Program-made: the position numbers and the translations under genes
The notes under the pieces: generated by a model
Databases searched by the model: none
Told to the model about the DNA's origin: nothing
Seen by the model: only the letters and a program-made list of their open reading frames with translations
Source of the DNA: CAVPHV01 sp963704825
Lineage (GTDB): Bacteria > Actinomycetota > Acidimicrobiia > Spongiisociales > UBA5794
DNA length: 64,000 nucleotides
Assembly: GCA_963704825.1 (NCBI GenBank)
Contig: CAVPHV010000012.1
Location: 78,146-142,145, forward strand
Reading direction: 5' to 3'
Shown: piece after piece, positions 1 to 8,671 of the stretch
Layout: every line of letters starts with the position of its first letter
How positions within the stretch are numbered: the stretch's first letter is position 1

Positions 1-197
1 CAATGCACGATCCTGGCGTCATCTCCCGGTTTGGCGACTTCGAGGTGCACCGTGGCGATGCGGGAATCCTCCAGAATGACGGCTTCCACCTCGGCCCGGT
101 CGATAGAGAGGGTGTGATCGTCAACCCTGGTTGCATCGGCAAATCGGACGTCGTCAACCTCGATCGTGTGGATCTCGAGAGCAAAAGGCTGTTTCAT
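1..197 (-). CDS. Glycine/sarcosine/betaine reductase component B-like protein, N-terminal fragment (runs off window)
   Basis: Reading leftwards from an ATG at 197 gives 65 codons open to the window edge, preceded by a weak AGG ribosome site. The translation begins MKQPFALEIHTIEVDDVRFA and continues with a 'L-x-I-D-R-A-E-V' step and 'V-H-L-E-V-A-K-P-G-D-D-A-R-I'. This order (short beta strand, 'DV-F', 'L-I', then 'LA+PGE-RI') is the N-terminal pattern of the GrdE/PrdA-type component B subunits of glycine, sarcosine or betaine reductase. Those enzymes are selenoproteins in clostridia; homologues of unknown activity occur in aerobic actinobacteria. The Cys/Sec-containing part lies outside the window, so activity cannot be judged. 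It is divergent from the EamA gene at 270. The family call rests on a remembered N-terminal pattern over only 65 residues. Confidence 0.6.
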   Translation of the reverse strand, partial: MKQPFALEIHTIEVDDVRFADATRVDDHTLSIDRAEVEAVILEDSRIATVHLEVAKPGDDARIVH

Positions 198-269
198 CAG
201 AATCCTGCCGTCTCCACTTTGGTCATATGGTCAGACCATAGCAGTCCCACTAGGGGGTATGGTGGCCCG

Positions 270-1166
270 ATGCAGTGGAGAATCTGGGCCGCCATCATCG
301 TCGCCAGTCTTGGCTGGGGGACCACCGGGGTGGCCACCCGCGCCGCCCTGATCGATGGTGTGCCCCCGATCGCCATGGCCGCGATCCGGGCTCTGCTCGC
401 CGCTGCGGTCCTCTTTGGCGTTCTCCTGATCCGCCGCCACCACTTCGTTCGAGATCCCCGGCGGATGGTGACCGGCCTGGTCGCCGGGGTCCTCCAACTG
501 TCCATACCGTTCATCTTCTTCACCCTCGCCTACCAATACGCCTCAGCAGGTTTCGTCGGCCTGCTGACGGCCCTCATCCCGCTCGGCACCGCCATCGTGG
601 CCAACTTCCTGCTACCCGACGAACCTATGCACGTCGCCAAAGCCATCGGCCTCAGCGTGGCCTTCTCGGGCGTTGCGCTGCTATTGATCAGCGGCGACAG
701 CGGGCTGAGCGAGGGCGGACAACCCCTCCTCGCCGGACTCCTCACCCTGGTGGCCGTCACCTCGGTCTCGTTTGCGACTGTCATTGTTCGGGGCCGGCCG
801 GGAACCTATGAGCCGATCGAGCTCACCTTCATGCAGTTCTTTGTCGGCATCTTCGTGGTCGGCGGCGCCATGCTCCTGTTCGAAGGCCTGCCGAGTGGCA
901 TCACTGCCTGGGGGTGGGTGCTGGTTCTGTACTTGACGGCGTTCGGCAGCCTGCTGCCCACCTTGCTCTTCTACTGGGTACTGCAGCAGTCGAGCAGTAC
1001 CAAGGCATCGCTGGTCGGCTACGTCGTGCCGTTCATCGCGATCGTTGCCGGGATGGTGTTGCTGGACGAGAGACTGCAGTTCGGCATCGCGGTCGGCGGC
1101 ATCCTGATCCTGATCGGCATCGTGCTCACCGATCGAGCCGACACTCAGCGGTCCCTTACCGGATAG
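270..1166 (+). CDS. EamA/DMT-superfamily permease
   Basis: A 298-residue integral membrane protein with about ten hydrophobic helices in two repeated halves, the layout of EamA (DUF6) drug/metabolite transporters. The first half begins MQWRIWAAIIVASLGWGTTG and contains the helix-1 'WGT-G-ATR' signature. The second half ends with 'S-T-KASLVGYVVPFIAIVAGM', the typical EamA C-terminal pattern with a proline in the helix. I chose the ATG at 270, because the open frame upstream to position 3 is antisense to the reductase fragment on the minus strand. Substrates of this family are amino acids, nucleotides or metabolites exported across the cytoplasmic membrane; none can be assigned here. Confidence 0.88.
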   Translation: MQWRIWAAIIVASLGWGTTGVATRAALIDGVPPIAMAAIRALLAAAVLFGVLLIRRHHFVRDPRRMVTGLVAGVLQLSIPFIFFTLAYQYASAGFVGLLTALIPLGTAIVANFLLPDEPMHVAKAIGLSVAFSGVALLLISGDSGLSEGGQPLLAGLLTLVAVTSVSFATVIVRGRPGTYEPIELTFMQFFVGIFVVGGAMLLFEGLPSGITAWGWVLVLYLTAFGSLLPTLLFYWVLQQSSSTKASLVGYVVPFIAIVAGMVLLDERLQFGIAVGGILILIGIVLTDRADTQRSLTG

Positions 1167-1188
1167 ATTGATGACAGGCGCCAGGGCT

Positions 1189-1297
1189 GCGCCTCCCTGA
1201 ACTTCGCCACAAGGAGTCTCAATGGGGAATAGTCCCGGGGGGTGACGTGCCGTCTCCAGGGCGCCTCCCTGAACCTCGCCACAAGGAGTCTCAATGG
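1189..1297 (+). repeat. 72-bp tandem duplication carrying a ribosome-binding site and start codon
   Basis: The 37 bases at 1189-1225 recur at 1261-1297 with one mismatch. Each copy holds AAGGAG, a short spacer and ATG. The downstream copy is the real leader of the gene at 1294. The upstream copy starts an eight-codon frame (1222-1245, MGNSPGG then stop), so the mRNA may carry a mini-ORF before the gene. Confidence 0.85.
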
Positions 1298-1800
1298 AGA
1301 TCGGTCCACTGCAACTCTTCGCAATCGGGTTCACCGACCCACAACTCGACGGAAGCATCCTTGATGCTCTCGCCGATGCCCGCGATGCCGGCCACATCAG
1401 GATCGTCGACATGCTCGCCGTCTACAAGGATGAGGACGGTGACATCACGGTCGCCGAGTCCACCGACCTTACCGAGGACGAGGCGATGACCTACGGAGCG
1501 TGGGTCGGAGCCCTCATCGGCCTCGGCGCCGGCGGTTCCGAAGGAGCCGAGATGGGAGCTCTCGTCGGCGCTATGAGCGCCGCCGACGAGTACGAGTACG
1601 GCCTCGACGCCGAAGCTCTAGCGAGCATCGCCGACGACATCCCGCCCGGCGGCGCCGCCATAATGCTCGTCATCGACCACGCCTGGGCCGTCCCGTTGCG
1701 AGACGCCATCCGCGCCTCCGGCGGTATCGTCATCGCTCAGGACTTCCTCAATCCCGAGGCGCTCATCACGATGGGCGCCGAAGTCGAACTCGAGGACTAG
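1294..1800 (+). CDS. DUF1269/DUF6325-like glycine-zipper protein
   Basis: A 168-residue acidic protein. An alpha/beta N-terminal part (MEIGPLQLFAIGFTD...) with a repeated 'I-D-ML-VYKDEDG' element is followed at about residues 68-92 by a glycine zipper (G-A-W-V-G-A-L-I-G-L-G-A-G-G, then G-A-L-V-G), and then a second alpha/beta half ending 'GGIVIAQDFLNPEALI'. This layout matches small actinobacterial DUF1269/DUF6325-type proteins, in which the zipper can insert in a membrane or mediate oligomerisation. Function is unknown. The start is set by AAGGAG eight bases upstream, in the second copy of the duplicated leader. No partner gene is evident. Confidence 0.65.
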   Translation: MEIGPLQLFAIGFTDPQLDGSILDALADARDAGHIRIVDMLAVYKDEDGDITVAESTDLTEDEAMTYGAWVGALIGLGAGGSEGAEMGALVGAMSAADEYEYGLDAEALASIADDIPPGGAAIMLVIDHAWAVPLRDAIRASGGIVIAQDFLNPEALITMGAEVELED

Positions 1801-1921
1801 CCACACCCGGAGCCGGGAACGAGCACGACGCCACCCCTGAGTAGAAGAATGCGCCGCACTGCGCGCCGCACCTCGAGACGTGTGTCTCGCCGCCGGCGCT
1901 GAAGAACCAACTGTCGAATCT

Positions 1922-1948
1922 GGGCTCCCGCGTGGTCGCCGGGAGCCC
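1922..1948 (+). terminator. Perfect 9-bp hairpin after the DUF1269-like gene
   Basis: GGGCTCCCG (1922-1930) pairs perfectly with CGGGAGCCC (1940-1948) across a 9-base loop. There is no T-run, as is common for actinobacterial terminators. A shorter hairpin (CGAGAC/GTCTCG) lies near 1872-1887. Confidence 0.4.
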
Positions 1949-2025
1949 GGTCGCGTGCTCTGCCGAACAGATGACACCGCGGTGCGGGGTGCGCCCTCTA
2001 CGATCACCGCAGGAGGTACGCCCTC

Positions 2026-3282
2026 ATGAGCACCGGCAACCCACCCACCCAGGCAACATCGGATCAGACCGATTCGAGCGAGACCCCTCCGCAGGGGCCG
2101 CCCTCCCGCACTGAAGCCCTCCCCCATGCGCCGGACTGGGCCAAGCCATTGATTCGATGGTCGATCTGGCGGGTCATCCTCTACGTCCTGATCACCATCG
2201 TTCTGGTCTGGATGGCGGGCCAAGCCCGTTCCCTGCTTTCGATGGTCGTCATCTCGTTCTTCTTCGGTATCGCGTTGATACCGGGGGTCAACTGGCTCCA
2301 TCAGAAGTGGGGCTGGAAACGGGGCGCCGCAGTCGGCTTCATCTACCTCGCCGGCATGATCTTCATGGCGCTGCTGGTCATGGTCTTGTTCCCGGCCATC
2401 GTGCAATTCGCCGACGCCATCCGTGGCGGCCTTCCCGACTGGCTCAACAGCATCGACGCCTGGGCCTTGGACACGCTCGGTATCGACCTGTGGGAACAGA
2501 GCACCGGCGACAACGTTGCCGCAGGCACCACCAACGCCATCGCCGAGTGGGGCGACGAAATCCTCGGCGCCGCCACCGGTCTCGCTACCACCACCGTCGC
2601 ACTCATCTTCAACTTGGCGACCATTGCCATGTTCACGTTCTACTTCGCCGCCGACGCTCCTCGCATCCAGCAGCTGTTCCTGTCGCGGATGAGCCCAGCC
2701 AACCAACAAAGGCTTGGTTGGACCTGGGATGAGGCGATCGCCCAGACGGGCGGGTACTTCTACTCCCGAATGCTGATCATGCTCATCAACGGATCGCTCT
2801 TCTTCTTCGCGATGCTGCTGATCGGCATGCCGACAGCGCTCTCGCTGCCGCTGTCGATCTTCGAGGCGTTCGTGGCAACCTTCATCCCTGCCATCGGCAC
2901 CTACATCGGATCGGCAGTCCCGATCCTGGTCACGATCCCGGTGCAGGGTTGGACTGCGGCGTTCATCCTGCTCGTTTGGGTGCTGATCTATCAGCAAATG
3001 GAGAACTACTGGCTCAGCCCCAAGTTGAGCGCAAAGACGATGACCCTCAACGGCGGCGTGGCCTTCGGCGCCGCTTTGGCCGGCGGGGCGATCGCAGGTC
3101 CGATGGGTGCATTCATGTCGCTCCCCATCGCCGCCCTGATCACCGCCATCGCCTCGAACTACACGAAGAGTTACGAGGTGGTCTACCACTCGCGCTACGA
3201 GGTCGACGAGGACCAGGTTGAGGTGAGCAAGGCGGAGCGCAAAGCCAAGAGTCGGTTCCGGCGCAACAAGACGAGCAACTAA
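2026..3282 (+). CDS. AI-2E family transporter (PerM/TqsA type)
   Basis: A 418-residue membrane protein with a cytosolic proline-rich N-terminus (about 50 residues), then paired transmembrane helices ('VILYVLITIVLVWMAG', 'LSMVVISFFFGIALIPG'). A large soluble segment at about residues 130-190 follows, then the family's C-terminal helix block including 'P-A-I-G-T-Y-I-G' and 'Y-Q-Q-M-E-N-Y-W-L-S-P', the diagnostic 'E-N--L-P-+' signature of AI-2E/PerM transporters. The tail is highly charged and basic. Family members export small molecules or act as Na+/H+ antiporters; the substrate is not predictable. The ATG at 2026 follows GCAGGAGGTACGCCCTC, a strong ribosome site. It appears monocistronic, and a dispersed repeat starts at its stop codon. 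Confidence 0.85.
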   Translation: MSTGNPPTQATSDQTDSSETPPQGPPSRTEALPHAPDWAKPLIRWSIWRVILYVLITIVLVWMAGQARSLLSMVVISFFFGIALIPGVNWLHQKWGWKRGAAVGFIYLAGMIFMALLVMVLFPAIVQFADAIRGGLPDWLNSIDAWALDTLGIDLWEQSTGDNVAAGTTNAIAEWGDEILGAATGLATTTVALIFNLATIAMFTFYFAADAPRIQQLFLSRMSPANQQRLGWTWDEAIAQTGGYFYSRMLIMLINGSLFFFAMLLIGMPTALSLPLSIFEAFVATFIPAIGTYIGSAVPILVTIPVQGWTAAFILLVWVLIYQQMENYWLSPKLSAKTMTLNGGVAFGAALAGGAIAGPMGAFMSLPIAALITAIASNYTKSYEVVYHSRYEVDEDQVEVSKAERKAKSRFRRNKTSN

Positions 3283-3375
3283 GAGACTGTTGAACAACGT
3301 CAGGTTGGGCTTGCCGCGACCCTAGGACCAGGCGTTTGCTCGCCGGCGCCATCCCGCACGGCGTTTGTTCAACAC
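3283..3375. repeat. Dispersed 93-bp element, copy A
   Basis: A 93-bp segment bounded by the perfect inverted repeat GTTGAACAA (3289-3297) / TTGTTCAAC (3365-3373). It is related (about 75% by eye) to an equally long segment at 18268-18360, with shared core words GGCTTGC and ATCCCGCACGGCG. It begins directly after the stop codon of the AI-2E transporter gene. It is probably a REP/MITE-like element or a mobile terminator. Confidence 0.7.
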
Positions 3376-3428
3376 GCTCGCGGCGTCCCACTGAATCAAC
3401 CCGGCTTGGGCTCCACTACCCCTGCCTT

Positions 3429-4309
3429 CTACCCGTCCTCTGCCTCGATCTGGCCGATGTCGATGGCGGTCGTGAAGGTGTCGTAGCCCTGCTGATTCTG
3501 GTCGGCGTAGGCGAGCGCAAACTCGGTAACGGCTCGCCCGAACGTGTCGCCGTTCCCGAGGCAGCCGGCAATCGCGATCGAGTCGCCCGACCTTGCATGG
3601 GCGTGGCTCAGCGCCGCGTCACAGATCTTGATGTATATGGTCATACGACGCTGATTCATGCTCGCCATATCCGCCAAGCCTTTCATGTCGTGGAACTGGC
3701 GCCAGTAGTACTGGTGGCCGGATGACTTGACCGACCAGCCGAGGAAGATGTCGCCGTAGGCCTGCATCAGGCGCTGCCGCTCGACCACCCGCTGACCATG
3801 ACGGCGACAGGTGCTCTTCGGCAGGTCGTCCTCGACCACCGCGTCCGTTGCCTCCTTGATCTGCAGGAACAAGGGGTCGCCGTCGTCCTTGCCGGCGAAC
3901 AGCACGATCATGCAACGTGTTCCCACGCTGCCGACGCCGACCACTCCTCCCGTTCCGAAGAAGCAAACGACCCGAAGTTCGTGAGGTGGGCATCGCCGCA
4001 GATCTGCGCCGAGAGCCCCGTTGCAGGGGTCCCGGCGAGATCTGCAGCCATGGCCTTGCCGGCGCCGCGATAGAACGTGAACGCGGACGGCGCCATTCGG
4101 CCGTGGCGAATCGGGACCAGCCAATGGAGGCGTTCCTTGTCCTGACCGGTGATCAGATCGACCGGGTCGGGCCGATTGGCCGGTGGCGACCAATCGGCGT
4201 GACTCGATCGGGGGACGGTCCTGGGGATCGCCTTCCCCTTCTGCTTCCGATCAGCGGCGTCTCCTTCGACATGAACGCTCCCCCTCGTCCCGAAGCTCTC
4301 CTCCGCAAG
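3429..4309 (-). pseudogene. DUF2252 protein remnant with internal deletion and frameshift
   Basis: Two halves of a DUF2252 protein are visible in different frames. The N-terminal part ('VPRSSHADWSPPANRPDPV', 'PIRHGRMAPSAFTFYRGA', 'ICGDAHLTNFGSFAS') lies at about 3955-4309. The C-terminal part ('GVGSVGTRCMIVLFAGKDDG', 'HGQRVVERQRLMQAYGDIFL', 'AHARSGDSIAIAGCLGNGD', 'FALAYADQNQQGYD') lies at about 3429-3960. Roughly 150 residues that normally link them are missing and the frame changes at the junction near 3955. No start codon suits the N-terminal piece. DUF2252 proteins are uncharacterised proteins with a kinase-like look, common in actinobacteria. The gene follows the DUF7144 gene (stop at 4318) closely, so they were probably co-transcribed. 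Confidence 0.82.
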
Positions 4310-4317
4310 TATTCCGG

Positions 4318-4713
4318 CTACGGCGTGGCGATGTCGTCTCCGTGAGCCGTCAGCGCCCAGATCACAGCGATCGAAACGGCGATGAAGATGATTCCCCAGA
4401 TCGGATACCACGGCAGCCATGCGAATCCAACCAGGCCCTGGAGCACGGCGATGATCACGCCGACGGTGCGAGCCCATACGGCAGCCTGGAAAAGCCCAAA
4501 GCCGGCGAAGAGCACGACGACCCCAATGAGGAGGTGGATCCAACCCCAGGCGGTTGCATCGAACTGGAAGATGTACTCTTGCCCAACGACGTAGAACTCG
4601 TCGTTGAAGAGTGCCACGAGGCCGGCGATGATCCACCAGATACCGGCCATGATCATCATGACGCCGGCAAAGGTGGTCCATCCGATGGCCCATCCACTCG
4701 GTCGTGAAGTCAT
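4318..4713 (-). CDS. DUF7144-type four-helix membrane protein (copy 1)
   Basis: 131 residues with four hydrophobic helices. It opens 'GWAIGWTTFAGVMMIMAGIW' and has the conserved loop 'W-G-W-I-H' before helix 2, then 'WARTVGVIIA' before helix 3 and 'WLPWYPIWGIIFI' before helix 4. These are the hallmarks of the small actinobacterial DUF7144 membrane family, whose function is unknown. The ATG at 4713 is preceded by AAGGAGAAGGAAACA. A clear paralogue is encoded at 11645-12052 on the other strand. The DUF2252 remnant lies immediately downstream. Confidence 0.8.
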   Translation of the reverse strand: MTSRPSGWAIGWTTFAGVMMIMAGIWWIIAGLVALFNDEFYVVGQEYIFQFDATAWGWIHLLIGVVVLFAGFGLFQAAVWARTVGVIIAVLQGLVGFAWLPWYPIWGIIFIAVSIAVIWALTAHGDDIATP

Positions 4714-4980
4714 TGTTTCCTTCTCCTTCTATCTCGCCTCGATCCAACAAACCATTCTCGCGCAAACGATCCTTCGGTAACCACCCGATACGGGTGTCGG
4801 GCAGCTCGTGGTCGGCTCCGGTCGTCGGTACCAGACGGTAAGGCCGTCGGGCCGGCCGGGATCCCACGCGATTCGGGCGTTGGTTGATGGAGCGGGCGAT
4901 CACAGACTGGGTGCAGCCGGTGGTACGACAACTCCAGCGCCGCCCCCTGGGGCGCCGCGTCCCATGACTCGATCACCGAT

Positions 4981-6981
4981 CTACTGCATGTCGGCGGGAG
5001 CTTCTCCCGGGGTAGCCGCAATCGCCGGCTCTGCGGCGTCTTCCGGCGTCCGGTCCCGCAGCCAGATCCGCCGCTTGACCCGCTTGGGCTTGCTGCCGTC
5101 CTCGCCGGTTTGCTCCTTGGACGCCTTGATGCGCTCGCCGCGTTCGATCTCGAGTTGGCGCAGTGTGTCGTAGACGGCCTGCATCTGCTCATCGGTCGTC
5201 GAGTCGAGCCGGTATGCGGCGTGCACAAAGGTCGGGGTGTCTGCCCGGTAGTCATGGCCGAAGCTCTTGAAGTGGCCCGGTACGACCCGCATCGCGTTCA
5301 TGGCGTCAATCACGATCTGGACGAAGGTGATGATCGGAGACCAGGTCATCCCCTCGGGTACGTTCCTGCCCCGTTCGGAGCCGGCCAGCCATGGCGGTTC
5401 CTTGACCGCCCACCTCACCGACATCTGCGCGATGGGGTCGTTGTCATGGTCGACCACAACGGCGCGCAGCTTCTCCTGCTGCTCAGCCGACAACTCCTCG
5501 TAGTGATCGAAGTTGTCGAAGGCGCCGATGGTGCCCTCCGGCACAAGGTCACTCGAACCTTGGGCCATCCCGGTCTTCGACCACTTGGCCAAGCCGGGGA
5601 GCCCGAACCACAACGCCCGATCGATGCCATAGTGATCGAACCCCTCGATGCCCTGATGCATCATGACGTCGGACGACGACCAGGCGCCGAGGCTCTCCCC
5701 GAAGACCAGCAGCGTCGGGCGCTTGTCCTCCGGCACCGCCCGCAACCTCTGCCGAACCCCCCACAGCAAGCCACGGAACTGGGACCGGCCAAGATGGACC
5801 TTCTGCACCTCGAGGAACGAGGGGCCACGACCGTATTGGATACAAGCTGTGGCGATATCTCCCCGGGTCAGGATCTCGACAGCTTCAATCATGGTCTGGT
5901 CGACCCAACCCGTGCCCGTCGGTGAGACGAGCAGCAGGTACTTGCGGTCAAAGGCACCGAGGCGTTCGAGTTCGTCGAGCATCATCTCGGAACGGCCCGA
6001 CGGGTAGAGCGGCTCGCTGTTGACCCCGACGTAGGCCCGGATCGGATGAGCGACCGCTTTCTCCCCCAACGTGGACTCGATCAGGTCCGGGGTGACGACG
6101 TCGGTGACGAATCGCCGACCCTGAAGGCCCAGCTCACCGAACGGGGAAACACTGTTCGGTCCGCCGGACACATACTCGTTGTCGGGTGGCGTCGAGTAGG
6201 CCGGTTCGATCTTCTCGTTGCTTCGAGCGATGACCCCGACGCCGGTGTAGTACAGCGTTACCGCGCCGGCCGCCCACACGGCCGAGTTGAGCGTCTTGCC
6301 GAACTGTGCTTGAAGCGCCCCGGGACCGAAGAAGGCTGCCATCGAGCGACGGGAGGCGAGGAACGTTCGACCGATGCCGCGCCCGCCAGACGCCACCGCC
6401 ACGCCCAATGCAACCGAGCCCGTCACGGTGGCCGGCTTATCATCGTCCGTCCACCGCTCGATCACGGCCTGCCGCTGAGACAACAGCTTCCTGCTGTACA
6501 CCATTGCGGCGGCGAAGCTGGCACCGCTGGTGATGATCGGACGCATTGCCGACTTTGGGGGATACTTGCTCTTCACCTCATTGGCGGCCTCGTAGATGAT
6601 GCCGCCAATGGCGCCGGCAGCAGCCAAACGCCCGGCACTGCGAACTGATGCCCTTGCGGTAGATTCGTCGTCCGTCTCGGGAATCCGGCTCACCGCCATA
6701 CCTGCGGCGGCCAACGCCGCCCGCGTTCCGAACCGCACCGTCGCTGGGGCCGTCTCCGGCACGATGCGTCGCACCGCGGCGTCGACCGCGGACACAACGA
6801 GGTCGGCGGCAAGGACCGAAAGCGCCCCCGCCATACCTTGGTGCAACGTGGCGCGCGGCATCAGCGATGGGCCGAACGAGCTGATGAAAGCGTCCGTTTT
6901 GAGCGGCGCCGATGGGCTGTTGGTGATCGGATTGAGCCAGTCGGCAACCCCGACGGCAACGCCAACAACTGTGGACTTCAT
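4981..6981 (-). CDS. Two-domain membrane alpha/beta-hydrolase (Abhydrolase_9 type)
   Basis: 666 residues. The N-terminal third has hydrophobic stretches around residues 45-65, 85-100 and 230-250. The C-terminal two thirds form an alpha/beta-hydrolase with the nucleophile elbow G-E-S-L-G near residue 430 ('LLVFGESLGAWSS'), preceded by 'RKYLLLVSPTGTGWVDQTMI'. This two-part layout matches the actinobacterial Abhydrolase_9_N/Abhydrolase_9 family (formerly DUF2319), membrane-associated putative esterases of unknown substrate. The C-terminal tail is rich in Lys, Arg and Glu. A clean AAGGGAGACACA precedes the ATG at 6981. No operon partner is evident; an IS110 remnant ends just upstream. Confidence 0.85.
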   Translation of the reverse strand: MKSTVVGVAVGVADWLNPITNSPSAPLKTDAFISSFGPSLMPRATLHQGMAGALSVLAADLVVSAVDAAVRRIVPETAPATVRFGTRAALAAAGMAVSRIPETDDESTARASVRSAGRLAAAGAIGGIIYEAANEVKSKYPPKSAMRPIITSGASFAAAMVYSRKLLSQRQAVIERWTDDDKPATVTGSVALGVAVASGGRGIGRTFLASRRSMAAFFGPGALQAQFGKTLNSAVWAAGAVTLYYTGVGVIARSNEKIEPAYSTPPDNEYVSGGPNSVSPFGELGLQGRRFVTDVVTPDLIESTLGEKAVAHPIRAYVGVNSEPLYPSGRSEMMLDELERLGAFDRKYLLLVSPTGTGWVDQTMIEAVEILTRGDIATACIQYGRGPSFLEVQKVHLGRSQFRGLLWGVRQRLRAVPEDKRPTLLVFGESLGAWSSSDVMMHQGIEGFDHYGIDRALWFGLPGLAKWSKTGMAQGSSDLVPEGTIGAFDNFDHYEELSAEQQEKLRAVVVDHDNDPIAQMSVRWAVKEPPWLAGSERGRNVPEGMTWSPIITFVQIVIDAMNAMRVVPGHFKSFGHDYRADTPTFVHAAYRLDSTTDEQMQAVYDTLRQLEIERGERIKASKEQTGEDGSKPKRVKRRIWLRDRTPEDAAEPAIAATPGEAPADMQ

Positions 6982-7044
6982 TGTGTCTCCCTTCGCCCCA
7001 TGGGCCGTTCACCCACCAAATCGTCGCTTGTGTGAGGACATAGC

Positions 7045-8040
7045 CTAAGCGCTCGGCAGAAGGCGCGGAATGTCGGCCAAGTCGTACTGGCAGGACCCAG
7101 CGTACGAGAGCATTGCGCGCCGCCACCACCCAGAAGGGGTGGTCTCCGACGGAAGCGCGGCGTTGGCTCGCCGGTCACCACCGCGGTTGAGCCGGTGCCG
7201 CACCGTCTTACCGGATGATGCCGGGATCGGGGCGACACCGCACAGGTGCGCCCAGGCGGCTTCAGAACGGATACGTTGCGGGTTGTCGCCGGCCGCAACC
7301 AGCAGCATCGACGCCGTCTCGGCACCGACACCTTTGAGCTCGAGCAGCGAGGGAGCGACCTCGTCGACCAGGCTCCGCAGCTTGACACGGATCTGTTTCG
7401 TCTCGGCGTCGAGGCCTTTGATGCGTCGTGCCAGGTTCCGGATGGTGCACAAGGTGACATACGAGACCGGATCCGAGCTCACCCGGGGCCGCATCTTGGC
7501 CATCTCGGTCAGCATCGAGACCTGGGGGCGAGCGACGAACCGTTCCCGGATCGGTCCGGGGCGGTGAACACCAACTGACGGATCTGGTTCAGGGTCTGGA
7601 TCCGTTGATCCCGGGCCGAACGACGCGCCACCAGCAGCACCCGCATCTGCTCCATCGGGCCGTCACGTAGCTTGGGACGCCCCGCAGGCCTCGACCAGAC
7701 AACGCGGCTCGTGCCGCCGCCACCGCGTCGGTCGGATCGGACTTGCCGCGGCGATGCCGCAACTGACGGTCGGGGCGATCCACCTCCACCACCTCGACCC
7801 GGTGGTCGCGGAGGAACCGAGCCAGGCCGGCGCTATACGAACCGGTGCCTTCGACCCCGACGCTGATCACGGTCCCGAATCCCTCGAGCCACGCCAACAG
7901 TTTGCAATACCCGGCTTCGGTGGTTCGAACGACTCGATCCCCAACACCGGCGCCGAGGTGATCAAGCACCGCGGCGACATGGAAATCAACATGGGTATCC
8001 ACGCCGCACAAACAACACGGGTATCTACGATGGTCATCGC
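7045..8040 (-). mobile_element. Decayed IS110-family transposase
   Basis: Transposase fragments are spread over several frames. The N-terminal DEDD part has 'CGVDTHVDFHVAAVLD', 'VGVEGTGSYSAGLARFLR' and 'KSDPTDAVAAARAAL' (about 7680-8030). The C-terminal transposase_20 part has 'LLELKGVGAETASMLLVAAG', 'WAHLCGVAPIPASSGKT' and 'RHRLNRGGDRRANAAL' (about 7160-7600). The frame changes near the start (about 8010), near 7670, and after 'RRANAAL' near 7160, where the native C-terminus is lost. The transposase cannot be functional. The left boundary of the element is uncertain. It lies directly upstream of, and has apparently removed the first part of, the arsR-arsC fusion gene. Confidence 0.85.
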
Positions 8041-8671
8041 CATCCCTTTCTCTCGCAAAACGGGCAAAGGGGTGGCACGCACCACCGGAACGGCGGACGT
8101 CGATGCGGTCGAAGCTGTCGTTACCAGCTCGACCGACGTCACACCGCCGACCGGTGAGCTGGATGTGTTGGAGCATGCCGGGCTGATCGAACGGTCGCGT
8201 TCTTCGGGTGATGGCCGTCGCCGTTATGTGCGGCTCCGCCACGAGGTCCTCGACGTGCTGGGCGTGGGGGTGGCGGTTCCTGATGGCCCGGTGGTGTTTG
8301 TGTGCACCCACAATTCTGCTCGGTCGCAGATGGCGGCGGCGGTGTGGTCGGCGACGAGACCAACCCCGGCGTTGAGTGCAGGGACCCATCCCGCCCAGCG
8401 GGTCCACCCAGGAGCGGTGGCCGCCGCAGCCCGGGCCGGGTATGACCTTTCCGAAGCGGTGCCCCGGTTGATCGGTGACGTTGCGGTGGAGGGGAGCCTG
8501 GTGGTGACGGTGTGTGACCGGGCCCATGAGGAGCTCGAGCCTGGGGCGGATTGGCTGCACTGGTCGATCCCCGACCCAGTGGAGGGGGCGTCGCCGAAGG
8601 CGTTCGATTCTGCATTGGCCGAGTTGGAGACACGGATCAAGACCGTGACGGGAGGACCCCACCGTGACTGA
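8030..8671 (+). CDS. ArsR-ArsC fusion protein, 5' truncated
   Basis: The C-terminal domain is a low-molecular-weight-phosphatase-type arsenate reductase with the P-loop C-T-H-N-S-A-R-S ('VVFVCTHNSARSQMAAAVW') and the acid motif 'SIPDPVEG'. In front stands only the wing of an ArsR-type helix-turn-helix: 'LDVLEHAGLIERSRSSGDGR' then 'RRYVRL'. The preceding recognition-helix region expected in actinobacterial ArsR-ArsC fusions is absent. The frame instead reads back into the IS110 remnant, so about 60-70 residues were lost to the insertion. An in-frame ATG at 8030 would still give a 213-residue protein with an unrelated start. The reductase domain looks intact; DNA binding should be lost. The gene overlaps arsC downstream by 8 bp. 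Confidence 0.75.
   Translation: MVIAIPFSRKTGKGVARTTGTADVDAVEAVVTSSTDVTPPTGELDVLEHAGLIERSRSSGDGRRRYVRLRHEVLDVLGVGVAVPDGPVVFVCTHNSARSQMAAAVWSATRPTPALSAGTHPAQRVHPGAVAAAARAGYDLSEAVPRLIGDVAVEGSLVVTVCDRAHEELEPGADWLHWSIPDPVEGASPKAFDSALAELETRIKTVTGGPHRD

Noticed and set aside
3..269. Longer start for the EamA transporter
   Set aside because: The extra 89 residues are hydrophilic, antisense to a well-patterned reductase fragment, and not part of the family; the ATG at 270 fits the first helix.
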